64,000 nucleotides of DNA from Chlorops oryzae (lineage: Eukaryota > Arthropoda > Insecta > Diptera > Chloropidae), in assembly GCA_020466095.1 (NCBI GenBank), contig CM035807.1, positions 36,584,039 through 36,648,038 of the forward strand, given 5' to 3'. Below the pieces are notes generated by a model. It did not search any database. It was not told the origin of the DNA and saw only the letters and a list, made by a program, of their open reading frames with translations. Numbering within the stretch: position 1 is the stretch's first letter; each line of letters begins with the position of its first letter. Below are positions 46,713 through 56,775 of the stretch, piece after piece. Both the position numbers and the translations under genes were made by a program.

Positions 46713-46989
46713 GTCCGTTAAGTTGGCGCTGCTTTTTTTGAATTAAAAAAAATAGAGGTTGTGCTGGATTGTGCCGGGCTTGTGCAGCTATGTGCGGGAT
46801 TAAAAAAAAAAAAGAAAACCACTAATCCGCCATATCTAAAAAATTCGAAAAAAAGGACCTCCTTATAAAAATTTTATTTTAAGATGATTTTTTCTTTTCA
46901 ATCCCGCACAAAGTTGCACTCGCCCGGCACAATCCAGCACAACCTCTATTTTTTTTAAATTCAAAAAAAGCAGCGCCAACTTTACGGAC
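46713..46989. mobile_element. Long-armed fold-back element nested in M1 copy B
   Basis: The left arm starts GTCCGTTAAGTTGGCGCTGC and the reverse complement of the right arm starts GTCCGTAAAGTTGGCGCTGC. Similarity continues for about 100 bases per arm, including GAGGTTGTGCTGG and GATTGTGCCGGGC. M1 copy A lacks this segment. The flanks TTGTTTTGA (46703-46711) and TTGTTCTGA (46993-47001) are a likely 9-bp duplication with one mismatch. This is compatible with a Mutator-like or Foldback-type element. No coding frame. Confidence 0.82.
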
Positions 46990-47858
46990 ATTTTGTTCTG
47001 ACATTTCTTCTTGTATAGGTATATCAGAAAAAAAATTTTTATTTTTAAAATTATCTTGTCATTTTAATTATGTCCATAGTTGGTTCAACAACTTAAATTT
47101 AAATCCATTTTTGAAAATTATCATTTCAATTCAACCTGAAATATGGTTATTCAAAAGAAAAATCTTTATTGTTAAAATTAAAAATATTCCTTGTTGAAGC
47201 CGTTTTGTATGTTTTTCCTTTTGATTTAACCAGTTGCCTGATAAAATATTTTTTGTCGATCAACAAAAATTAACATTACGTAATAGAAAGCTTGGACCCT
47301 AAGCCCGATCAAATATTAAGTAATAAAATTTATTTATTTATTTATGAATTTTTTGATTTTAAATTTTCTTGTTTCAACTTTGTTTCATTTTTTTTATGTA
47401 ACACTATCATGTTGAGTAGTTGTAGGGTAGGATAGGTATTTAGCTATAAGGATGAATATTTTAATTATATTTAACAGTATTTTCGTATATTTTTAGTGTT
47501 TGGCGTCTTCCTTCTCAATGAAAAACATATGGAATATTATTTAGATCTAAGATCTTGTGACATCCGATCAAGTACTCTGCAATTAATTAAAATAAATTAA
47601 ATGTAAACATTACATATTTATAAAAATAAAATATTTTCAAATTTTGCAATATTGATATGCAAAAAAAGGAAAACGCATTCTGTAAATATTTGTAAACATT
47701 ACAATTTGAGGCCATTTGCCTTAAAACATTTTTGAAGGTTTTTCAATAACACCAAGTAGGGGATAAGTTCTCTATTTTAAAGCGCCATTTTGTGGTATGA
47801 CATAATTTTCTTCTTGCTGGGCTTATACATGTAAGTCAAAAATAAGTAAAGAAATATA

Positions 47859-48106
47859 TCGCACCCTTGCTAATAAATCGGCACAATTCAAAATATTTTT
47901 AATCAATTTTTTTTTTGTTCGATTGAATTTATCTGTAAGAAACCCAACACCTACAAAATTAACGGTAGGATTGACTGATGCAGCATTCGATTGAGAGTAA
48001 TATAAGTTCAGAAAAATTATTATTTCTCCTTAGTTTCAAGAGAGATTGAATGTTTTTTGACAAATGCGAAATTTTGAATTGTCCAGATTTAGTAGCAAGG
48101 GTGTGA
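47859..48106. mobile_element. MITE family M2, copy 2
   Basis: The left end reads TCGCACCCTTGCTAATAAAT and the reverse-complemented right end TCACACCCTTGCTACTAAAT, followed by CGGCACAATTCAAAAT-like sequence as in copy 1. TA flanks it at 47857-47858 and 48107-48108. Length (248 bp) matches copy 1 (245 bp). The termini next to TCGCAC differ between copies, so these may be two subfamilies. Confidence 0.78.
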
Positions 48107-48108
48107 TA

Positions 48109-49182
48109 TGCTTTTATATATTTGCGGCGTGGGTCTAGTTTATAAAACATATTAAGGAAATTTTTTCTAGGTGCTGAAAAAATATTGGCAATACCAGTTA
48201 ATATTTACTTTTCGATGCTGTTAATTACTTATAATATAAAATCAATAGACTAACACTATCCCAAAACGGAAGTGAAGGGATTTTTAGGAATCTTATTACC
48301 ACTGTGTATCCGCCCTATGTCTTATTTTCTCATCCATTTTATATTATTTAATATCACTTTACTTATCAAGGAGACTTTAAAAACTAAAAATTTCGCTTGA
48401 AGTTGACTGTATGTGGATATAACATAAATGTAGAAAATTTTGAACCTTAGCTTTTTCCCCGACTTAATGCGTAAATAGTTCCGTGGAGATATAAATCCAT
48501 TGAGGGAGAAGGGTTATGGTGGGTTGGCCGGTAGGGGTCCGCCACACCGGTTTGGCGACGTCCTTACTGATGGTCCATGATGGATTCCACACGCCCCACC
48601 CGCAAAAAAAAAAACCTTTGCTTTTCCATTTTTTGTTTAGCGCAGACATCGCGATAGCTTCGAGTCCTGTGGCGGCAAAGGTCTTTATTCATGAATAATG
48701 TTTTCGCACTTCAACGTGTAGGGTGCCATGGCTCTAAAAATTTGTAATTGAAGTCGATTTGATACAGATTATAAAGCATCTGCGAAATAATCTTGATGCT
48801 TGCAGCACAATTGTAGAGACCCCGATGAGAAATCAAATAGCCGTCGGCGCTCTGAGGAAAAACAAAAGCTGCATGCGTTTGCATTGATGTTCGTCTAAAT
48901 CACTATAGACCTATTTACCCCTACACGCGGAAGGAAAGGCTTTTCTCCACACGCGCGCTATAGACCGCCATGTTGAATGGATTTGTTGAGGGCCCGAACG
49001 CTGTGCCATGTCAACGCGCGACAAAAGTGCGTTCGCTCATTTTACGCAGCACTCTGCCGTTGGCAAAATTTTATTAAAATGCAACAAAAAAAAAAAAAAA
49101 AAAAGGGGGCACAGATTCGCATGGAAACAGGCACAATTCTACGGCTCTACAGATCCAGAAAGTTGGATGTTTTTTGCGCTTA
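48109..49182. other. Unique non-coding DNA
   Basis: No gene or repeat is recognised except an A-run at 49084-49103. Short frames at 48464-48698 overlap on both strands and look like chance frames. Confidence 0.45.
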
Positions 49183-49382
49183 TACACCGAGAGAAATAAC
49201 AACAGTTAAATCAACTACTTAGAATAGTTAAAGTAAGAGTGGTCAAATAAACTGTATTCCGCGTTAAATGCACTGAAAAAGGCAGTCAAATGAAAAGTTG
49301 AAAAACAGTTACTTTTTATGTTCAAATTCGCTTTCGTTCACTTAGACGTATAAGTTCGCATTCTGATCAACCGCCTCCGGAG

Positions 49383-49455
49383 TTTTCGATAGCTCAGTTG
49401 TTTAAGCTGTGAATCGATAGTCGAGAGCTTCGGGGTTCTATCCCTGCTGGCGACG
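49383..49455 (+). repeat. tRNA-like sequence inside the MITE
   Basis: An A-box-like TAGCTCAGTTG at 49390-49400 and a B-box-like GGTTCTATCCC at 49434-49444 have tRNA-like spacing. Stems do not pair well enough for a functional tRNA. It may be a tRNA-derived fragment captured by the element. Confidence 0.42.
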
Positions 49456-49520
49456 GGAATTTTTCTGGATTTTTTTTTTTAATTAAAGTTTTTTTTTTTG
49501 TTCAGAGTGTAGTTGTTTTG

Positions 49521-49765
49521 TGGCTCTGGGATAGCGTAGGGGATGCGTGCTATGCTCTTGATCCCAGGGTCCGAGGTTCGATTCCCGGCACAGGCGAAAC
49601 GGAGTGTAATGTTCCAAGCCTAGCACTGGTTTTTCAAAAATCGCATGTTAGGGGTACACTACATAAAAAAGACATACACTCACACAAACACAAGAAAACC
49701 TCCGTGGTATCACAATGGGCCGATTAACGGCCTAAGTGGCAGCCACTTCAACCTACCTACCTACC
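49521..49765 (+). mobile_element. tRNA-derived SINE, copy 2, with CTAC tail
   Basis: The same body as 25780-26005: A box TAGCGTAGGGG at 49532-49542, B box GGTTCGATTCC at 49575-49585, then the shared tRNA-unrelated part ending CAGCCACTTCAAC. Here it continues into a short CTAC repeat tail. An exact 11-bp duplication TAGTTGTTTTG flanks it (49510-49520 and 49766-49776), the mark of LINE-driven retroposition. It sits inside another element, so it inserted later. Confidence 0.9.
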
Positions 49766-50342
49766 TAGTTGTTTTGGAAGACAAAAATGTTCTCCTAAAT
49801 TTTTAATATTTTAATTTATTTAATTTTTTTTAATGGTTCATTCTCAAGCAAAAAATGTTGGGAGTGAAACAATTCCTTAAGCACGTTCCCCAAAACTTGA
49901 GCAACCATAAGCTCAAGTGAGCGTTTTGACCAACAAATTAAATTCGTTCGTTTAGCGTAATGGTTAAGACGTTCGCCCAGCGAAGTGGAAGTCGGTGCAA
50001 GGCTCGGCCGAGGCGAGAAAATTTAAAGAGATGAAAGAGAAAAATATTTAAATAGAAACAAATAAATAAATAAAAAATATAATAATTTAATAAAAAAAAA
50101 TTTTTAATAAAAGAAGATAAAAAAAAAGTCAAAGCAAAAATTAATTTTTTTTTTCCCAGTCGCTGGTGACAGTTGATTTAACCGCGAGACAGTTATATCA
50201 ACCATCAGGTAGTTATATTCTTATTGACTGTGTTTGTACTGTTGAATTGACCGCTACTACATATAAGCTAACAATTAACGGTGAACTCGGTTATTTTAAC
50301 CTGCTTTTTCAGTTAATATAACTACCTTTTTCTCTCGGTGTA

Positions 50343-51074
50343 CCTAAGCACTTCCGTTCTGCAGTGGGCGTGGGTTGCGTTCACGGGTGCGGGTGCGGGT
50401 GCGGGCTCATGCGATATTGTATTCTTAATCAGTATTGTGTATTTTTGTGCTCAGCCACATCCTTTTATTTTGTCACTTTTTGCTAACGTATTAATATAGC
50501 TTTTCCTCATTCGTTTTAATACAAATCCGCGCATTTATGCGTAAAAATCATTTTTCGCTTTTAAAATTGTTAACTGCTTTTGTTTCGTTCCACACTAATA
50601 TTCCCAGGATATTAATATTTCCAGGCCCGCCTTTTAAATAACCTTTGCGGCGAAACAATCGAATGTGTTATTCCCTTTGAAATGAAATCATTCAAACATT
50701 TTTTTTTATTAACATTTTTGATATTCTTAGGATGTGAGAATTAAACAATTGGAAAATGGTTGATATACGAGTAAGCCTGATAAACAAAGTAAACAATCAT
50801 TTTGTTATTGTTGAGAGTTTTTAGATTTCGTTTGCAATTTGGAAACGTTTCTGCTTTCTGCTCTTTCCGCACATTAAAACCATTAATCAAGCGAAAAAGC
50901 TTAACCCATTTTGAGCCGCGCTGCAAAAATGTTTGAATGGTTCGTCGAAAGCTACTATTTTAGGGTAATTAGGACCCCCTTAACTCGATTTACAAGTCCA
51001 AAAAAGTGTATAAGGCTATTGAAGTACTCAAAAAGTAAACCTTTAATCACTCAGCAGAATATTATGTCGGCGGT
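50343..51074. other. Non-coding DNA
   Basis: A short GGTGCG repeat lies at 50386-50404. Otherwise unique AT-rich sequence with no recognised gene. Confidence 0.5.
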
Positions 51075-51575
51075 GAACAGGTCCGCGCGTCTTTCAGAGC
51101 GGACGCCTCGGTGAAATGCTCAGCATGACAGTGTCAGCGAGGTGGAGCGAAAAAGTCATGCCCGATTGTCAGTTCCATTTTGAGCTCGCCTTGCTTGAAT
51201 CTCATTAGCTGCTTAAATTTAAATAGGGTATTAGCGTCAGGAAATGATCCCGTGACGCAGGCTGTAGCGTAGTGCATGCATACTGGCCTCATAATCCGAA
51301 GATCGCGGGTTTGATCACTGGCCGAGCCATAAAATAATTATTAAAGCAGAACGATTTTTAGAAAACTTGGAAATACACGAAAAAGCAGGATGAGAGATCC
51401 TCTCTCTCGAAACCTCCTGCACTCAGCAGATAAGACAGAGTTGTCAAACGATTTCTAAAAATAGACACATAGAGAGATTAAAGAGCACGTGTGCAGCTCT
51501 CAAATACTTTTTTCGCTATAGCGGACTTTCTCGCTCCGCGCCAATGACTTTGTCCGGCGTGATGCGCAAAATACG
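51075..51575. repeat. Fold-back-like repeat carrying a tRNA-Met-like segment
   Basis: TGTCAGCGAGGTGGAGCGAA near 51132 pairs, with mismatches, with the reverse complement of sequence near 51526-51565 (GTCATTGGCGCGGAGCGAG). Between them lies a tRNA-like stretch at 51258-51330: TAGCGTAGTGCATG, then CTCATAATCCGAAGATCG and the B-box-like GGTTTGATCAC. The CTCATAA loop resembles tRNA-Met. CTTGAATCTCATTAGCTGCT upstream is shared with the repeat at 24.9 kb. Confidence 0.5.
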
Positions 51576-51579
51576 GAAC

Positions 51580-53080
51580 TCTCATTTTCTACATAGTCAA
51601 GTATTCACCCTCGACACCGTTCTTGCCAAATCAAAAGTCGGGGAATTTTCGCGTTTAAAGTTTAAATAATTTTAAATTAAAAAAAATGTTTTCATTAAAA
51701 AGTTTTTTGTGCCTTGCTTTACTTTTGAAAAGAGATTTATAGCGGCGCTTTCAGGAAAGCGCAAACGCGTTTAATAAGGAAGCGACTTTTTTTATCACTT
51801 CAATTTTTCCACCTTTTTCTGTTCTGACGGCTGTTATCGCAAAGGATTTTGAGGTAAATAAAGAAGCGCAAAGATGGAGAGAGGCGTTCGGCTGCGTCTG
51901 AGAATAAGCCAAGGCCTTAGAAAATCAGTCGATGAACTCTTACCGATTCTTAATCAAAAAATACGTCTGGCGAGATTCAATGCCTATGTCAATATTTTGT
52001 GCGTTGGCTGAGTCTTGAGAATCATTGAGAGATAATCTTTATTTTTTATTTTTGCTTAAGACGAATAATTTTCAAAACTTTTCGCTTTTAATTCATACAA
52101 AAGCTGTTTTTGCATTCCAATTCATTGTCCTTAGTTCAAGAGCATATTTTTTTACTAACCGCCGCAAATGATGAACTGCAGGATACGCCAAAATAAAGTG
52201 CACGTGACCACCGTTATCGCTTTCCTTTTTTTTCAAATTTCCCCAAATTGTTGCCTTTTATGTAAGGGGACATTCTGGTCAAAAATTTTTAGAAAAATGA
52301 CAAAAAGATCAAAAGATCAATTAATGATTGCGGTGCTAAACCAATTTCAGATTATTTTGAAACAATATTCGAGCTTAACGGCTTTGCACCTCCGCCTAGG
52401 CCCTAGGGCGTTGGTTTTTTTTTTTTTTTGTATTTCAGAAGAATAGCCTTTATGAATATTCTGGCAAAGTTTCGTGAAGATATTGAGCTATTTTGTTGCT
52501 AAAGCCGTTTTAATAGGTGGAGACAGCAGGCAACGCACTTGATCGAAGTAACTTTGAACGCGTTTGTCTCAAAAATACTTTTTTTATTCCGTACATGAAA
52601 ACAAAAAAACTATAGAACCGATTCGTCGGAAATGTTTGTATGTCATTCACAACATCAATGGCTATGGCCGGAACTAGAGCCAAATTTTTATTTCAAGAAC
52701 TTCATATTTTTTGCATCAAAATAGTGGTAAAAAAAGGAGAATTTTTTATATTTCCAATCAAAATCGCGCCATTTTGTCAATTTTTTTTTCTAGTTCCGGA
52801 CATATCCGCATTCATTCTGATTGAAAATGTGTATTTTTTTTTTGAAAGACAGAAAACAGAACTCAAAAAATCATGCAAGCCACGGAGGTAATTTTTTCTG
52901 AGGGTCCACTTCAGCACCACTTTTAAAATTTTAATACCAAAAAAAAAAAAAAAATTTAAATACCCTTAATTTTCGTGCTCTAGACCAGAAGGTCCCCTAA
53001 AGTGGTTATTCTGATGTAAACGCATAAGCTTCACCCCTTTTCTGGATTTTTTTTTTTTATAAGACAAAAACATCTTACAT
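51580..53080. other. AT-rich non-coding DNA
   Basis: T- and A-runs near 52418-52429, 52940-52954 and 53049-53058. Short frames with no features. About 52460-52500 contains a GTTTCGTGAAGATATTGAGCT motif found in many fly dispersed repeats, too short to classify. Confidence 0.45.
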
Positions 53081-53082
53081 TA

Positions 53083-53188
53083 AGTCTGTTCCCGTACTGC
53101 ACGAAGCTGCCCAAAACTACCAAATTTTTTGAAAGCTGTATGAAAACTGTTCAAAATTAAGCAGTTTCGTGCAGTTCGGGAACAAACC
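53083..53188. mobile_element. Short fold-back MITE, GGTCTGTTCCCG family, copy 2
   Basis: Begins AGTCTGTTCCCGTACTGCAC; the reverse complement of its end is GGTTTGTTCCCGAACTGCAC. It is 106 bp long, with arms similar over most of its length. TA lies outside both ends (53081-53082 and 53189-53190). It matches 4186-4288 in termini and size. No coding capacity. Confidence 0.78.
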
Positions 53189-53539
53189 TATTGAAAATAT
53201 TTTCTTTTTTTAGTCAAATTAAACACCTAGAAAGGTACATATGTCGTTGGGCAAGTCGGCAGAGGCTGTTCAGGTTGTCTGAAATAAAAGAATGGAATAG
53301 ATAATTGTTGAAAACGCCTGCCGCTATCGTCCCTACCAGAATAAGAAAAATGAATGAAAAAATATATACATGGCGGACTGCAAAATCAGTTTAAACGTTA
53401 TTTTTTGTATAAGAAATCGTTTAGGCATGTTATTAATAAGTGTGGAAAAAATAAAATTCTGATACCTGCGAGAACTACTAATAAGTGGAGGAATATATTA
53501 AAGTTTTAAAGCAATCGGTTGGATAGTTTGGTCTGTAGA

Positions 53540-53830
53540 AAGTTGCCCGTGCCAGAAAATGACGTTTCCAGGCACACGCGAGACTGACAAAACAACGCCC
53601 GACACAGATAAACCACATTACCCATTAAGACCACGCCCATTAAGAAAAAGTATTTTGAAGATTTTCATGATCAGAAAAGAGCCTTATATGCCGACTACCG
53701 TTAAATTACTAACTTTATGGAATGTGTTTCTGAGGCAAAACATTCGAAATTTTAATCGGAGGCTTCAATATAAGCTCGAATTTCAACAAGCACTGAAACA
53801 TCTCGGAAAAATCTTTAGATTCACTATATA
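53540..53830. repeat. Dispersed repeat, AAGGGTGTTATAGTCAGGC family, diverged copy 3
   Basis: CCCGACACAGA, CCACGCCCATTAAGAAA and TTTTAATCGGAGGCTTCAAT appear in the same order as in copy 2 (43756-43770, about 43800-43830, 43938-43957). The terminal motif is lost. A frame across it has no recognisable product. Confidence 0.5.
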
Positions 53831-54247
53831 AAAGACAATAAATAAGTAATATTTTTTGCCTTTTATCATAGAACGATTAACAATTACTGTCCCCGGAATT
53901 AACATAAAATGAAATTTTCTCCTGTCACTGCCACTTAAATGCATGAAGGCTTAACCCCCACAACGTTATCATATACACGCAAAAGGCGTTAAAAAATTCA
54001 GCGAAATGATGCGAATTTGACTTCTTCCCTAAACGCCGAGAAAAAGTTAATTGAAATACTTTCCGGAGCTTAGAAACACACAAAAAAACTTTCCATTGCG
54101 CCTCATCTCTGATAACTTAAATGATTCATCAATTTGCCCAGCCAAGCGACAATAGCATCGCGCAATTTATATGGTGCTCAGTGACATTTCCTTAAAACCT
54201 GAACACAAATTAAAACGATTAACAAGGGTAAAAGAAATAGGTAGCAT

Positions 54248-54248
<1 letters not shown>

Positions 54249-54283
<35 letters not shown>
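54249..54283 (+). repeat. 35-base T homopolymer
   Basis: An uninterrupted run of T. Its length may be inexact because homopolymers are error-prone in assembly. No adjacent retroposon body was recognised. Confidence 0.95.
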
Positions 54284-55409
54284 CATTTGGAAAATCTTAG
54301 ACTTCTAAAAAGCATCGCGGCATTTACATTTTTAATTCAAATTGAGTCAGGAGCTAATAAAAATGCTCGCAAATTGAAAATAAAAATTAACGGATTAATT
54401 GGTCGAGAATTTATTGCATATTCTTCTACTGTGGAAGTGACACGTGATTACCTCTCACTTCGCACTCCGCAGCAAGTGCCCGGCGTTCACCTCGCAAAGG
54501 TAATCACCGCGTTCAAGAGCACAGAACGTATTGTGGTAGGCAGTGCTCGGAATTAAGGAGAAAGACAGAAATTGCAAGCACAATGAAGGAAAAGTGCAAG
54601 AGAACGCCAAGAGTAAATTTGCTTTAAGTCAATCAACGATTAATTTTCGCTGGTCAGCGCACTACGCACAGCGCCCCACGCACCGCGTTGCGTCTCGCCG
54701 CTTAACATCGCATCGTCGAGTGCATTAAACTTTCGACTCGCTGTCGCAAGGGCTCGCACAAGGCGGCGATAATTTCGTTTACAATTTTTCTTATTTCCCG
54801 TTTTTTATACTTTACACATAAAATTGTTAATAATATATTAATACAGCCACGCACACGTGTAACTTGTGTGCTTTTTGCGAAAGATAAGCTCGAAATTCTG
54901 CTCACAAAACATACGAAGCAGCGAAAACGATTTTATCGCCTGAGTTGGGGACTCTTTGGAATGTTGTAAACCTCCTTATCATCAAAAATAGATCGAGCTC
55001 ATAAAGACTGTACATATTTTGAGATGACTCCATTCTTCCCCCACGAAAGAGAAATTGCAAATTTTTAGGAAAGAAAAATGAGCTATATGTACCGACATAC
55101 ATATGTATGTGCAATATCTACAAAAAACTATCGCAAAGTGCAATTTTAGATATAAAATTCATTGCAATTTTTTCATGTGAGGACTGAGAAATTTATTGAT
55201 ATGCATTCTACAAATGTACATGTACTAATGTCCGTACTAATCAGGCATGCAGCCACGACTTTTTTTTTTGGTAATTTTGCATCAATATAAAAATTTATAC
55301 CCAAAACACTCCGTTTCGAAGGTATATTACGCTCGTGCGTTCGTGTGTAACAGCCATAACCACTTGAGACAGACTTATTGAAAGGTGTATTGAAATGATA
55401 AGCGGTGAT

Positions 55410-55560
55410 TTAACAATGTCCGTCCGTCTGTATATTTTTGTCTGTCCGGCTGTCGATAGGTTTAAGCTCACTTGACGAAATTTGGCACAAAGATTTGGTG
55501 AGACATTATCAAAAACAATTTAGAGAATGGACTCAATCGGACCATTTTAAGGGAGCTTCC
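55410..55560 (+). repeat. Dispersed repeat related to the AAGGGTGTTATAGTC family
   Basis: GTCCGTCCGTCTG, TTGACGAAATTTGGC and AGAATGGACTCAATCGGACC are in the same order as the internal block at about 21030-21150. It is strongly diverged with unclear ends. Confidence 0.4.
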
Positions 55561-56078
55561 AGTACCAGGGTCTATTATAAAAATCACATTAACTGCTTTG
55601 AAATCTGCAATTTTTAGATATTTCAATGAGATTTGCAATTTAAGCATATTTCAAGATCATGAAAAACTGGGTGTGACAAAAATTCGGTTTTCGCAAATGA
55701 TCTCTTACACCCGAAACTGAAAATTCTGTAAAAATGGTCTAATTCGGACCAGCTTTGAGGATACCACCATTAGAAGACCCGGGCCTGTTATAATGATCAT
55801 AATAAATATTCTAAGATATTAAATTCTCGGAATTTTTGATGAAATTTGTATGCTTGGCTACTTCTAACGCCGTTAATGTTGTATACAAGAGTAAGTAAAG
55901 TAGGCGTGGCAAGAGGCAGGTTTTATAAAAATGCAATGTATTAGATAAATCAACAGTTGTCGGCTTATGGGCCTAGCAGGAAATAGGTTTAATTACTACA
56001 ATTAAAGATTTTAAACAAATCACAACAATTGGGGAAAATTTTTAATATTTAATTTTTAACAAAAATTTTTTTGATTAA

Positions 56079-56545
56079 GGGCCAATATTACCAAGCATAT
56101 TTAAAAAATTTTTTAAATTAAAATTAAAATTTTTTTAACATAAATTTCATTTTCAATATCGCAATTTTTTAAGCATTGAAATATACGGCAGCACCGTCTA
56201 CTTCCAGGGCTGTGAGTACATTTGACAGCTGATTAGATCGTTATTTTTAAAAAGGGATTCTATAAAGAGCCATTCTAACGATTGTTTCGTACTCCTAATT
56301 GCCGCGCTGTGGCGCCAATGCTTTTAGTCCTGTCTATCGTATTGTGTTATTTCGAAAATTCCATTTTTTTGAAAATTATTTCTTTGAATTTTTCCAAACA
56401 GCTGGTTTTTGAAAATCGAGCTCAAATTTGATGTCATATTTAAACGCAGTGCCGATTTAAAATATTTTTAAAAATTGGAATTGTAAAAACCAAAAGCGGA
56501 TCTTTATTTTAAAAAATTTTTAAATATGCTTGGTAATATTGGCCC
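56079..56545. mobile_element. PIF/Harbinger-like MITE with TAA duplication
   Basis: The left end GGGCCAATATTACCAAGCAT is identical to the reverse complement of the right end, and identity extends to about 29 bases before an indel. TAA flanks both sides (56076-56078 and 56546-56548). A GG-starting terminus with a 3-bp TWA target is the PIF/Harbinger pattern. The 467 bp contain no transposase frame. Confidence 0.82.
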
Positions 56546-56694
56546 TAAGTATATTAAACACCGAAGATATTAAAACTTAACAAATCGTTGATTGAGATTT
56601 TTGTCATACCAAATAATAAAAGTTATAAAGTATTAGTGCATATAAATAATTCTCTACAATTCTCATAAGCTTTATGCAGACTTACATACACGAA

Positions 56695-56775
56695 GCGGCG
56701 GGTGGCATATCCGGCATTGTTCATGCATTGTCCCCCATCGGTCCCTGGGCGCCGAAATGTCTCGCTACGCCACTG
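56695..56775. mobile_element. Right end of a hAT-type MITE, relative of 3561-3723
   Basis: GGTGGCATATCCGGCAT and TGTCCCCCAT, then GGGCGCCGAAATGTCTCGCT through CACTG, match the right half of the element at 3561-3723. No left terminus or 8-bp duplication could be placed, so it is probably 5' truncated. Confidence 0.68.

Larger units (their letters stand above)
46109..47235 (-). mobile_element. MITE family M1, copy B, with two nested insertions
   Basis: Read on the minus strand it follows copy A (29809-30441) from near its left end to CACTGAGCG. Shared landmarks include ATCCGATGG, CCATTTGCTTTGAACGTTAA, TTGTATAGGTAT and GTTGTTGACTCAACA-like sequence. It is longer than copy A because of insertions at 46310-46554 and 46713-46989. 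The right edge stops at CCAGTT, so the outer CACAGAGAAA end is lost. TA is not seen at the left edge. Confidence 0.78.
49185..50340. mobile_element. MITE-like element with CACCGAGAGAAA termini and nested SINE
   Basis: The left end CACCGAGAGAAATAAC and the reverse-complemented right end CACCGAGAGAAAAAGG are inverted, with TA outside (49183-49184 and 50341-50342). Both arms carry repeated AGTTAAATCAACT and AGTTATATTAACT motifs. A tRNA-like stretch (49383-49455) and a complete SINE (49521-49765) lie inside. No transposase frame. The termini resemble M1 (CACAGAGAAA), suggesting related founders. Confidence 0.72.
53831..56075. other. Non-coding DNA
   Basis: Includes a 35-base T run, a GC-richer patch near 54.4-54.7 kb and a diverged dispersed repeat near 55.4 kb. 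No gene recognised. Confidence 0.45.

Noticed and set aside
49944..50010. Second tRNA-like stretch (TTAGCGTAATGGTTAAG) in the MITE at 49185-50340
   Set aside because: The A-box-like part is good, but the B box is not recognisable (GGTGCAAGGC). Not annotated separately.
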